The notes under the pieces were generated by a model. The model was given only the letters and a program-made list of their open reading frames with translations. It ran no database searches and was not told where the DNA came from. The position numbers and the translations under genes were made by a program. From contig CM037877.1 of NCBI GenBank assembly GCA_021292165.1, forward strand, positions 307,896,834 through 307,960,833: DNA of 64,000 bases. Direction: 5' to 3'. This document shows, one piece after another, positions 54,961 through 64,000 of this stretch. The stretch's first letter is position 1. The number at the start of each line of letters is the position of its first letter. Origin of the DNA: Shinisaurus crocodilurus. Its lineage: Eukaryota; Chordata; Lepidosauria; Squamata; Shinisauridae.

Positions 54961-56098
54961 CAGGCTTTAAAAAATCTCTTCGACACAATGCTCAGTGCTA
55001 ATTTCCCATTTCCAAACAAGGCACTGCGCTGCCATGATGCGATGGTATGCCGACTTCTGTTTGGACTGTTATTTGCGGTGATGTCACATCACCATGCAAT
55101 GCACGCTGAATGTCGTTGGCTGGCTGATACAACCTGCCTGATGGTGTATATGGAATGGTCACATCAACCGTGGCCCGGGGAGGTTATCGTTTTCTCTTAT
55201 CTGATACAGTCTTCCATTGAGCAGAAAGAAGGCGTATGCTACAAGGTGTTGCAAGATGAGATGAACTGGGACCAGTGCCAATCCCAGGTTTTGGAGGACC
55301 TTTGGGCAAGATACCCTCAATGGCCCCCTCCCTCAGTGAGTCCACCTTCTCACTGCCATGGTCACCAGCTGCCTTTGCTCCTCCTCCTCCTCCTCCTCCT
55401 CTTTCTCATCATGGCTACCACAGAGAGCCACGTCTACTGCTCCTTCTTCTCACCACTGCCATTGTCTGGACCAAAGTGAAAGGCCCAAAGTGAACAAGCA
55501 GGTTGCATTGGTGAAGGGGAGGTAAAAGACCAGGGAGCTCTTTTGAGTGGGGTCCCTGCTGGGGTGTGGGCCCTCAGCAGTTGCCCAGTCATTCTTACCC
55601 TTGATGCTGGCCCTGGTGGCAACCTCAGTCCACCCACTGTTTGGCCTCAAGCAACAGGAGTTCAGAGAATGTTGAATAAATGCAGATTATGGAACCCCAG
55701 TTGTTGGAGATGTAATTCTGGTGCTGGAATTAGGGATGGACTAATCTGTGAATTTTGGTTTCCCTTGGTTTCTCATTTTTCTATTTTTCCATTTTTTCCA
55801 ATCCTATGTTCAGTTCATCTCAAACTTGGAGAATTTTTTTTTTTTATAGAAATGTGCATGGAAATTCATGTGCATTTCGGTGTGCATTTCTCCCAATACA
55901 CATATTTTTGTATGCAGTTTTGCCTGCTATATGCATTTTTGCAAGCCGTTTTCTTAATGTAATGCATTTTAAAACATTATTTTCACCAATATATGCATTC
56001 TTTATGCACTTTCCCCTAATATACACATTTTTGTACACATTTTTTGATGGGAGAACTCCATTCCAGAATTCAGAGAAGTGCAAATTCTGAAGGATCAG
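54961..56098. other. Unclassified; AT-rich degenerate repeat at 55800-56060
   Basis: The 163-codon frame at 54988-55479 has no domain and ends in a CTC repeat. 55800-56060 repeats ATATGCATTTTTG-like words about every 50 bp, a decayed tandem or dispersed repeat. Confidence 0.35.
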
Positions 56099-57010
56099 GA
56101 GGGCACAATCCAATGAGGCTGCCCATAACCCTCTCTGTGCAGGGTGGGAGGAGCACAGAGGTGAAGATCGCCTCCATGCTCCTCCCGCCCTGCAGATCAG
56201 CTAGGCGGATGATTTCAGCTGTCTAACTGTGGCACTTTGCACGGGGAGGGAAGGAGGCTGAGCTACAGCCAGGATACGTTTTATCTTGGTGGTGCCGGTC
56301 TCCTCCCCACCCTGCCCTCTCCCCACCCGCTTTACCCTTCTCCGAGGTCGGTCTTCCAACCTCAGAGATGGAGCTGATGCGGTCCTTATGGGTGTTAATC
56401 GAGCCTTACCTGGGCTTGAGGTTCTCCACAACTCGGTCCTCTGTGGCGGCCCGATCTCGCTCTTCTGAGCGGCGCGGAGCGTTCTCCGCGCTGCTCGCAC
56501 CGCCGCCGATCGAGCCGCCAGTGCCCGGCTTCTGGCTTCCGGCTGCTCCGGCGCGCTGGACCCCTGCGCTATGGTTTTGGCGGGGGGAACCAGGGCAGCA
56601 GGGCTTAAACAGCCCTGTTGCCCTGGTTTCCCCTGCCAAAAACATAGCGCGGGGGGTCCAGTGCGCCGGCGCAGGGTCCCGTCGCGTCACTTCCGCCGCG
56701 CCGGAAATGACGCGATGGGACCAGAGCGGATGGCATGGGCGGCTCGCTGCGGAGAGGTGAGCCTCTCCAGGATCCAGTAAGCCCGTACAAGCCTCGCACG
56801 GGCGCGCCGAGTTCGGGTCCCACCCGCGCCCGCGCGAGCCAAAAGATACATCCCTAGCGGTCCTTCCCACACTGGCTGTAACTGCGGGGGGGGGGCACTT
56901 TGAATGCGGATTCCCAGCTCTGAGGTCAGAGGTTGTTTTCCAACCTCAGCTCAGACCTGGGAATCCGAATGATCCTTTGGCCCTCTAGTCTAGACAGTCT
57001 CCAGGGGCCA
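56099..57010 (+). repeat. Dispersed repeat family F, with a CpG-rich palindromic insert
   Basis: 56099-56370 and 56875-57010 match the left and right parts of the 57912 copy. Between them lies about 500 bp of CpG-rich DNA not found in the other copies, including the double hairpin described separately. The right end is cut by the 5S SINE tail at 57012. Confidence 0.6.
56550..56721. repeat. Two adjacent CpG-rich hairpins
   Basis: Hairpin 1: arms 56550-56605 and 56611-56667 with loop TAAAC, ~56-bp arms with few mismatches. Hairpin 2: arms 56676-56695 and 56702-56721 (GTCCCGTCGCGTCACTTCCG and its near-complement). Flanking GAGCCGCC words extend the symmetry outward. Confidence 0.85.
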
Positions 57011-57011
57011 T

Positions 57012-57062
57012 ATAGATTTCATAGATCATAGAGTTGGAAGGAGCCTACAAGGCTATCGAGTC
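57012..57062 (-). repeat. Tail fragment of the 5S-headed SINE
   Basis: ATAGATTTCATAGATCATAG and GAGTTGGAAGGAGCCTACAA are the SINE's CR1-like tail only. Confidence 0.7.
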
Positions 57063-57573
57063 CTCTGTAACTGAGTTTAGGTTCACCTATTGGTTTGAAA
57101 GTGAGAAAGTAGGCAAGCTTGCATCAAAATGCAACCCAAACTATTTTCTCCCCCGTACCTACTCATGTAGTTTGGGTGTGTCCTACTATTTCTACATTTT
57201 GGTCTGAAGAAATTCACAGGATTGTTAACATTACAACGGCTACCGTTTGTTAAAGGTGATTATGCTCTTTGAGGCTATGTTGCTAGCATACAGAATTTAT
57301 CCTTATACCAAGTGTTCTGGATTCCTTGAGCATAGGAAGTAGCCGAGAGAATTATTACACAGCAGTGGAGGGATAGATCCACTCTTGCAGCAGTGGATAA
57401 GTGGATATGGGCTCTTCGATGACTTTTCAACTGGTTCTTTGTTGACAGAGTGGTAAAGAAGAGGCCTTCCAAGCACTCTGGTCTAGTTTCATTGAGTTCT
57501 TTGCTTTGTGAGAATATATTTCCAGACTTTTTCTATCTTTTTTTCTTTTCTTACTTTCCCTTAATATATAGCA
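57063..57573. other. Unclassified
   Basis: No gene or repeat recognised. Confidence 0.3.
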
Positions 57574-57870
57574 CTCCAGGGGTGCAGAACCCCTTCCAGC
57601 CCGAGGGCCAAATTCCATTTCAGAGAATCTCTCGGGGGCTGCATTCCAGTGGTGGGCAGGCCAAAGGCAAAAGGGGCGGGGCCAGAAATACCAGCATATT
57701 TTAGCTTAAAGCACTAAAGCCTTAGGAGAGGAGTTTCAACCATTTAGAATGTGGAGGAAATGTCACAAAAGCCAGGAAACTCCCAAACAGGAGGTTGCTG
57801 GGAGAAGGGGGCATGGCCTTCTGGAGAACTCCAGACTGCTGGATTTGGCTGCCAGGTTCTGCACTCATAT
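57574..57870 (+). repeat. Dispersed repeat family G (CAGGGGTG end)
   Basis: Begins CAGGGGTGCAGAACCCC, then GAGGGCCAAATTCCATTTC, GGCAAAAGGGGCGGGG and, later, GGAGAAGGGGGCATGGCC. Order is shared with 59918-60246. The CAG start suggests a non-autonomous hAT. Confidence 0.6.
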
Positions 57871-57911
57871 TATAGTATCACTATATCTTAGATATTGGGT
57901 TTGTATCCTTA

Positions 57912-58345
57912 GGGCGCAATCCAATGGGGATGCCCGTACGCCTCCGAACTCAGAGGATTACAGGCATCCTATGCAGGGCAGGGGAAGCAGTGGAGGTGAT
58001 CTCCACCCCCTTGCTCCTCCCGCCCTGCAAGTCAGCTAGACGGCCAGTTTTGGCCATCTTGCTGAGGCACTTCGGACGGGGAGGGAAGGAGGCTGGAGCG
58101 CCATCAGAATATGTCATATCCTGGCGGCCCCAGTCCCCTCCCCCTTTACCCCCTCTCCGAGGTCGCTTTTCTGAGTTCGGAGATGCTGGCGTGGTTCTTT
58201 CTGCGCCAGCTGCAAGGGGGAGTGGAGGGGGATCTGACCGTGGACCCCCATCTCAGAGGGTGGAGCTCTTTTTCTGACCTCGGATCTGGGAATCCAAAGG
58301 ATCCTACGGCCCCATAGACGCTGTCTACGGGCCCATAGGATCGCT
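57912..58345 (+). repeat. Dispersed repeat family F, best copy
   Basis: Starts TTAGGGCGCAATCCAATGGG and ends GGGCCCATAGGATCGCTCT, imperfect inverted ends resembling the GGGTGCAATCC termini at 13788 and 34037. A PIF/Harbinger-type MITE is possible. Frames of 90-117 codons follow composition and are not supported. Confidence 0.55.
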
Positions 58346-58370
58346 CTGCTGGTTAATTTGGATTCTATTG

Positions 58371-58453
58371 CAGTGTTCTCCAACTACGCTGGCTGGGGCA
58401 TGCTGGGAGTTGTAGGCCAAAAACATCTGGGGACCCAAGGTTGGAGAACACTG
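58371..58453. mobile_element. hAT MITE, family A, left arm deleted
   Basis: Perfect 8-bp duplication TTCTATTG at 58363-58370 and 58454-58461 with CAGTG/CACTG ends. Most of the left arm is gone, so the hairpin is lost. Confidence 0.9.
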
Positions 58454-59289
58454 TTCTATTGTCACCTTGTATTTGTAATGCTTTACACTTGGCATATGTA
58501 GCGCTTTCTGTCTTTTGTTTGATTTTTGTTCACAAGTTTAATAAAAAATATATATACTTTTTAAAAGACACTGGCGTTCAGAGGTAATTTTCCTTGAACT
58601 TAGTCTTGGATGCCACTGGGGTGCATGACACGACAGGAAAGTTCCTTTCAATCAATGTGAAGGCACCCAACGCGTTGAGGAGAACTATTTTCTCCCCTTT
58701 CTCTTCCTAATGTCTGATTGAATTGAAATAAGACAAAGACCGCTGTGAGCCTAGATATTAAATGCTTCCTGCACATTGCGGCAAAGTCGAGACTACAGGG
58801 GCACCGACGTGTGAGGAAAAACGAAGCAGGAGCCCGAGACCTGAGCTGGAATATTAAACCAAACAATCAAAATGAGCCGTCCATCTCCCACCTGTGGCGA
58901 TTACGCCTCCAGCAGCGGCAATCAGGAGAAATCAGAAAGGCATTTTAATCAATGCAAAGGGTATTATTACATTGTTAGGGTTAACAATATGCACCGGCAG
59001 CGAGACCACAAAACAGTCTGTCTTGTGAAAGAAAAGACGACTAAATCCTAAGCCATTGGACATGCGCACGGTGTAGCCTTGGAACAACTCTGAAGCCGGG
59101 GGCTATTATAGGGTTGAACCAAACTTTCAGGAGGCTTGGACTGTGAATTTGGATGGGGTGGCACTTTGAGTTCTGGGATCTTGGGGAAAGAGCATGGTGT
59201 ATCCTATCCACCGATGAACCCCTAGGTCTTGGGAAATGTTTGTGCTGTTGTTGGACGTGGTTTGGTGCTGTTTGCCTCATTCCTTCTAG
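58454..59289. other. Unclassified; candidate conserved block at 58740-59040
   Basis: Unique-looking, with CATTTTAATCAATGCAAAGG and GGTATTATTACATTG words resembling conserved enhancers. Not testable here. Confidence 0.28.
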
Positions 59290-59760
59290 CCACTGCAGTT
59301 TCAATCAGTAATCCATTAGCAGCATTTGTATACCGCTCCAGATCTAGACAGATTCTGGAGTGGTGAACTAGAAAAAGATAAAAACAGATAAAAGAATAAA
59401 AACAATGAATTAAAAACAGGATAACATTAAAACCGTGGCTGGTCAGCAAGGAAGGCTTCCCAAAACAAAGACGTCTTCAGCAGGCACCGAAAGCAACACA
59501 GTGTCGGAGCTTGCCTGACCTCCAGAGGCAGGGAGTTCCACAGAAGTGGAGCCACCACACTGAAGGCTGGGTGGACTCCAATCGGGCCATAGGTCCATGT
59601 GGAACCACCAGGAGAATGGCCTCCGATGACCTCAAGGGCCAGGCAGGTTGGTAAGGGATCCTGGTCCCAAGTTGTTTCGGGCTTTGTACACTAGTACCAG
59701 AACCTCAAACCTGGCCCAGTAGCAAACAGGCAGCCAGTGATTCATGCTACGGCATTAGCT
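59290..59760 (-). repeat. L2-like LINE 3' part
   Basis: Antisense: AAAACAGATAAAAG tail, GCAGGGAGTTCCACAG (the LWNSLP coding word in reverse) and GCAGCCAGTG. Degraded. Confidence 0.65.
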
Positions 59761-59917
59761 TTCCTCTACTACATCATTCACACCATTTGTGGGGGAAAGG
59801 GTAGTAGATTGCAGCCTGGTGACTGGTCTTGGGAATGATAACCTGTGTCGCTGGGCTTCTGGACCTGTTGTCTATCTGACTCCGTAAAGTGCCATTTATC
59901 CCGGGGAGGAGTTTTGT

Positions 59918-60246
59918 ACCTTTCAGCACAAGGGCTGCATTCCATTTCGGAGAAGATCTCGGGGGGTGGGGCACATTCCGGCGGTGGGCGGAGCTGGAGG
60001 CAAAAGGTGCAGGGCCAAAGCGCCAGCATATTGTGCCTTAAGGCTCTTCGTGCCCGTCACTCAGCCTTGGGCGAGGCATTCGAACCTTTCAGAGCGGGGG
60101 AAAACCTGCACAAAAGCAGGGAAACCACCAAATGATTGGTGGTTGGGAGAAAGGGGGTGGGGCCAGAGGAAGGGGTGTAGCCTCCTGGGGCTGGATTGGT
60201 GACCCCAGGTGTGCTGCATTTTGCCCCGGGCCTGAGGTTTGCACTC
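59918..60246 (+). repeat. Dispersed repeat family G
   Basis: GGGCTGCATTCCATTTCGGA, TGGGCGGAGCTGGAGGC, AAAGCGCCAGCATATTGTGC, GGTTGGGAGAAAGGGGGTGG and CCTGAGGTTTGCACTCCCC follow the order of the 57574 copy. Confidence 0.6.
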
Positions 60247-60353
60247 CCCAATTTACGTTGATGGTGTGGTAGAAATAATAGGGCTGAGCTGAAGGGAAAA
60301 TCTTGAAAAAAAAAATGCCTCTCTTTTGTAGCGATGGCTAGGCGCTCTTTAAG

Positions 60354-60540
60354 CATTCACCTCTTTAGCGTTAGCATTATTGTATATAGCACCGTCAGTG
60401 TGCGCGGTGCTTTACAGAGTATAAGAGGGCAGACAGGGCCCTGCCCCAAGGAACTTACAATCAAAAATTCAACATGGGAAACAAGAGAGGAGGAGGAAGG
60501 AAGGAAGTGGAGTCCAGGGGCAGTTAGGGAAGCAAGTGGC
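60354..60540. repeat. Possible ancient amniote repeat
   Basis: TATATAGCACCGTCAGTG, GGTGCTTTACAGAGTATAAG and CCCTGCCCCAAGGAACTTAC resemble an old interspersed repeat I have seen across amniotes, but I cannot name it with confidence. Confidence 0.4.
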
Positions 60541-61195
60541 AGCCGTTTCAGTTACACGCGCTCCAGCTCAGTAACAAACTAAGAGTGCAGCAGCCCTGTG
60601 GCTGTTGTGGCTTGCAGGACATGGAGACGGAAAGGAGAAAAACACCGCTCCCCCCTTCCCTCCTGCCCTGCCCACATCGTGGCTATGTCAGGTGGGTGCT
60701 CCTGACCTTGGCATTGGGAGGTCACGGCCGCCGGGGCATGGGAACCAGGGAATTGTGCTAAAGCAGGGGTGGGCAACTTCCAGGGGCCAGCGCAGGCCAC
60801 ATTATCCCACCAGAACCCACCTGAGGGCTGCGCCCCACCCCTGCCGCCAAATGTGCCACCACAGTAGGAGCGTCGGCCAAAATCGCAGTGGTTTTTGCAG
60901 GGAGACAAGGTGTGTGAGGTCTGGGCGTTGTTGTGCTCAAGGCTTCCAAGAGAAGGTGGGTTTTGAGGTGGAATTTGGAGGAAGAACGGCATGGTGTCAC
61001 ACAGGTGTTCCAGGAGGCAGTTCTAAGCACAGAAAGGGGGTGGGGGGTGGGCAGAGTCTTTTGAGGTAGCGGGAGCCTTTGAGGGCAGTGCAGCTGGAGG
61101 AGTGGAGAAGATCCCGGGCAGAAACGCACTGGGGCAGCCTGCTCTTCTCTGACTCCAGCTCTCACGTGACTTCCCTGTCCCTCAGTCATGGCATC
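60541..61195. other. Unclassified; hAT-like terminus at 60765
   Basis: CAGGGGTGGGCAACTTCCAG at 60765 looks like a hAT end, but no partner end or duplication was found. The 154- and 269-codon frames here run across repeats and are not genes. Confidence 0.35.
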
Positions 61196-61203
61196 ATGTA
61201 GCC

Positions 61204-61338
61204 CAGTGTTTCTCAACCTTGGGTCCCCAGATGTTTTTGGCCTACAACTCCCAGCATGCCCCAGCCAGCTCTGCTGGCTGGGGCATGCTGGGAGTTGTAG
61301 GCCAAAAACATCTGGGGACCCAAGGTTGAGAAACACTG
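61204..61338. mobile_element. hAT MITE, family A, near-perfect palindrome
   Basis: 135 bp, CAGTGTTTCTCAACCTTGGG ends, almost perfectly complementary arms, and a perfect 8-bp duplication ATGTAGCC at 61196-61203 and 61339-61346. Confidence 0.94.
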
Positions 61339-61647
61339 ATGTAGCCCAACCTGGCTGGCTACGTCCCCCTGTGATGTCATCCTGTTCTGGTGCACGATCC
61401 CTGACTGGAGGGGGGGGGGATCGCTCATCGTGCAAAGAAGCTCCAGCCAGGCAGAAACAATGTATTACTACTGAACAGAATTGGCATGGGGCGGCGGCGG
61501 CGGGGGAATTGCCCCCACAAAGTGTTTTGTGGGGAATATTTCTGCCCACCAAGTCACTATTTTCCACCTGGAGACTGAGATATATTTAATGCAGCCCAAA
61601 TGAATAATAAAAACTATAACAATGTCAAATAGCGTATAAAATACTGA
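61339..61647. other. Unclassified
   Basis: Contains a poly-G run and a CGGCGGCGG run near 61492; nothing else recognised. Confidence 0.3.
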
Positions 61648-61649
61648 TA

Positions 61650-61901
61650 CAGTAATACCTTGGATTGCAAGTAACTTGGTTTGAGAGCGTTTTGCAAGAC
61701 AAGCAAATGTTTAAATATTTATTTAAATTTTTTTTAACTTGATATACAAGCGACGTCTTGCAATACAAGTACTGTAGTACAGCTTAAATTAAAAATCTCT
61801 GTACAAATTTTTTTGGGGGGGATTTCGTTTTGATATAAGAGTGTTTTGGATTACAAGCACCTTTCCGGAACGAATTATGCTCTCAATCCAAGACATGACT
61901 G
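61650..61901. mobile_element. Tigger/pogo-like MITE, 252 bp
   Basis: Ends CAGTAATACCTTGGATTG and CAATCCAAGACATGACTG with TA on both sides (61648-61649 and 61902-61903). Nearly identical along its length to the copy at 5161. Confidence 0.8.
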
Positions 61902-61974
61902 TATGTACATTTGGAGATGGACTGTGAATGATTCACACTTGGCTAACGTCATTCTCTTCCCCTCTCCCTCTCTT

Positions 61975-62012
<38 letters not shown>

Positions 62013-62354
62013 AAGTCTTACTTTGAGTGGTGCATTTGAAATAGGACTGAGCGTAAACAGAGCACATACCGCTGGAGCTAACTTGGAAGGCTGCGTGGTT
62101 GCCCCTCCATCAACAATGCTTTCGGGGTCTCAAGAAATATGGACAAAGCTTGCCCAATATGCGGGGGGGGGGAGAGCTTCCCCATGTCCGGAGACACCTT
62201 CCAATCTCCTGACGCTGTGCTGTGAGAACAAAATGGGGAAGATCAGCAGCAGCGGCGGCAGAGACATAGATCATTGTGGCAGCAAAATTTATGAACAGTC
62301 ACAGAAGAAATGCGTTCAAGGTAGATTTCTTTCGGGTGGGGAAACCAATGCCAA
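61902..62354. other. Unclassified; (CA)n at 61980-62007
   Basis: The CA microsatellite is the only recognised feature. Confidence 0.35.
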
Positions 62355-62520
62355 TTGCTGGGGAGCCTGAGCGGCAGGGCGCAACTGTCCCTCAGTGTCC
62401 TGCTTGTGGGCTTCCCAGAGGCACGGGTTTTTTGTCACTGTGGGAGACTTGATGCTGGACTCGAGAGAGGCCTCTGGTCCGATCCGTCACAGCTCTTCTG
62501 ATGTTCTTGCAGTCTTGTGT
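62355..62520 (+). repeat. Old CR1 3' fragment, diverged
   Basis: TGTCCTGCTTGTGGGCTTCC, GATGCTGGACTCGAGAG and TCTTCTGATGTTCTTG follow the order of 47640-47756. Confidence 0.6.
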
Positions 62521-63121
62521 CCCTCCATCGTCTCTGCCCTCGTTTTGTTCCAGTTTTCTTTAATGGCCAGTAGTACTTTGGCTCTCAGCTTTGCAAACTA
62601 ACGCACTGTGGAGATATGCCTGAGAACTGCAACTGACTGACTGAGGATCCTTGCTCCATGATCATTGTGTCGCCCAGATGTTCATGATTTAGAGCAGGGG
62701 GCAGCAGTTTTTTAGGTCAGGGGCAAATTGCCCCAGATCGGGGATGACGTGCACATGGGGCAGACGAAGCCCCCTGGCCAGAGTGCCAACAGGAGCTTAT
62801 CCAGGCACTGCTTTCACTGGGGACTGGCTTTCCCCACCTTCCTCCACCGGGGAGGATGTGGGGCAGGCAAAGCACCTAGCACGCCACTCACCAGCCCAAT
62901 TGGGAGGCAGACTGGTGCGCTGAGTAAGGGGGATCCCCGCATTATGCCCGGTCTGTGATTCTTCTCCCTGCCTCCTCCCGAAGTCCCCAGCAGCCTCTAC
63001 GCCAGGGGGCAGAGTTCGCTCGGGGAGGGGGTGAGATGTGTAGGGGAGGGGGCAGAGCCCATGGAGGGAACCCAAGCCTCCACAGGTCAGGTGGTGGACC
63101 TCTGTGGACCAGATTAGCTCC
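62521..63121. other. Unclassified stretch
   Basis: No gene or repeat recognised; a CAGGGG word near 62696 may be a hAT scrap. Confidence 0.3.
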
Positions 63122-63129
63122 ACGATTAG

Positions 63130-63730
63130 CAGGGATGTTGAAGAGTCCTTGGTCTCGAGTCACGAGTCGAGTCACGAGTCTTTGGACCCGAGTCTCGAGT
63201 CCGAGTCCGAGTCCTTGGTCCAAAATGGTGACTCCCGAGTCCCAAGTCCCGAGTCACTCCCAAAACTGACTCCACGAGTCCCTATTAAAATCAATGGGGG
63301 TTTTCCCCAACAAAATAAGGCTACTTCAGATGTGTGGCTTAAATAAATTCTAGGCACAAGTGTGCCTTTTTATTTCAAAACTCTGCAACTGATTTTGGCA
63401 AGAACAGACCAGGCAGCCAAACCCAAAATAACCAGGCAGGCAGAGGAGGCTGGGAACCCCAAAGCAGGCAGGCAGAGGCAGCCAAACCCAAAATGTCTGA
63501 AAGGTTGCATTTTAGGAAAATGATTTAAAAAAATAAAATCTTCGCTGGCGATCGCACTTCTCTCCACTCCTTCTGGCACAGCCCAGGGATGTTGAAGAGT
63601 CCTTGGTCTCGAGTCCCGAGTCGAGTCTCGAGTTCCATTAAAAATATTGGGACTCGAGTCAGACTCGAGTCAGAGGGGGGACTCAGTCCGACTCACGAGT
63701 CGAGTCCTCGAGTCCGAGTCCCCATCCCTG
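63130..63730 (+). mobile_element. GAGTC-array hAT element, copy D3
   Basis: 601 bp with CAGGGATG / CATCCCTG ends and a perfect 8-bp duplication ACGATTAG at 63122-63129 and 63731-63738. Subterminal GAGTC arrays are dense at both ends. An extra left terminus CAGGGATGTTGAAGAGTCC sits inside at 63584, as in D2. Confidence 0.93.
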
Positions 63731-63756
63731 ACGATTAGCTTCAGAGCAAGGGTGGT

Positions 63757-63983
63757 AACCTTTTTTCTATCGATGGCTCATTCTCTTGGGGCAACTAAAG
63801 CTTCGTTACTAGCAGTAAGAGCATGAGGCTAAACTAGCATGAGCATGAGGCTGGCATTTTTTGGGAATTTGGCCCCACCCCTTTGCCTTTGGCCACGCCC
63901 ACTTCTGGAATGCCGCCCCCGGGAGCGTCTCTGAAATTGAATTCAGTCCTTGAGCTGAAAGAGGTTCACCACTCCCGCCGTAT
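63757..63983 (-). repeat. Dispersed repeat family G, antisense
   Basis: CCACCCCTTTGCCTTTGGCC, ACTTCTGGAATGCCGCCCCC and TTGAATTCAGTCCTTGAGC are the reverse of the family G order. Confidence 0.55.
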
Positions 63984-64000
63984 GGCACCCGCTCATTAAG

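Noticed and set aside
54988..55479. 163-codon frame as a host exon
   Set aside because: No splice sites in a consistent pattern, no domain, and it ends in a CTC repeat.
60758..61567. 269-codon minus-strand frame
   Set aside because: It includes a complete hAT MITE and no recognisable domain.

Overview
The window looks like intergenic or intronic DNA from a squamate reptile, most likely a lizard. The evidence is young CR1 LINEs ending in the ATTCTATG-type 3' repeat, L2 and RTE LINEs, a tRNA-headed SINE with a MIR-like core, several non-autonomous hAT families and retroviral-type solo LTRs. I found no host exon, tRNA gene or complete rRNA gene. All convincing coding sequence belongs to LINEs, and each LINE copy is truncated or mutated.

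Layout. 0-7 kb: mostly unclassified DNA with the end of one hAT element (1-341), a cluster of four short hAT palindromes (1.7-3.0 kb), a Tigger-like MITE (5.2 kb) and a MIR-type SINE (6.7 kb). 7.6-9.9 kb: an L2 tail split by an ATT array and a CR1 RT copy with one stop codon. 10-24 kb: SINEs, an RTE 3' fragment (12.4-13.25 kb), an L2 3' fragment (14.2-14.8 kb), a SPIN-like terminus (15.4 kb), a ~95-bp inverted repeat (21.5/22.7 kb) and a hAT MITE (23.5 kb). 24.76-29.1 kb: a nearly complete minus-strand CR1 with intact ORF1 (zinc-binding-like cysteines, coiled coil, SGNH esterase), an ORF2 broken by two frameshifts, and four 27-bp repeats in the 5' region. 29.5-30.1 kb: a CpG-rich hAT element carrying a smaller hAT. 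31.9-35.2 kb: two solo LTRs with target duplications. 36.7-39.2 kb: an RTE copy with an uninterrupted 811-codon frame and a 15-bp target duplication. 40.3-41.7 kb: another CR1. 42.2-44.6 kb: an antisense L2 interrupted by two different hAT elements. 45-47.8 kb: an older CR1 interrupted by a solo LTR and a 5S-rRNA-headed SINE. 48.5-49.3 kb and 63.1-63.7 kb: two more copies of the GAGTC-array hAT family. 50-51.4 kb: a decayed RTE. 52-63 kb: CR1 scraps, dispersed DNA-transposon families and a CpG-rich double palindrome at 56.5-56.7 kb.

How the parts relate. The CR1 LINEs and the 5S-headed SINE share the same 3' end, which suggests CR1 machinery mobilises the SINE. The non-autonomous DNA elements carry exact duplications of the expected size (8 bp for hAT, TA for Tigger), yet no transposase gene is present, so their enzymes must be or have been encoded elsewhere. 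Most novel in my reading are the hAT family with GAGTC arrays (three copies, each with a perfect 8-bp duplication) and the 5S-rRNA/CR1 SINE. I could not search databases, so family names come from recognised motifs and novelty is unproven.
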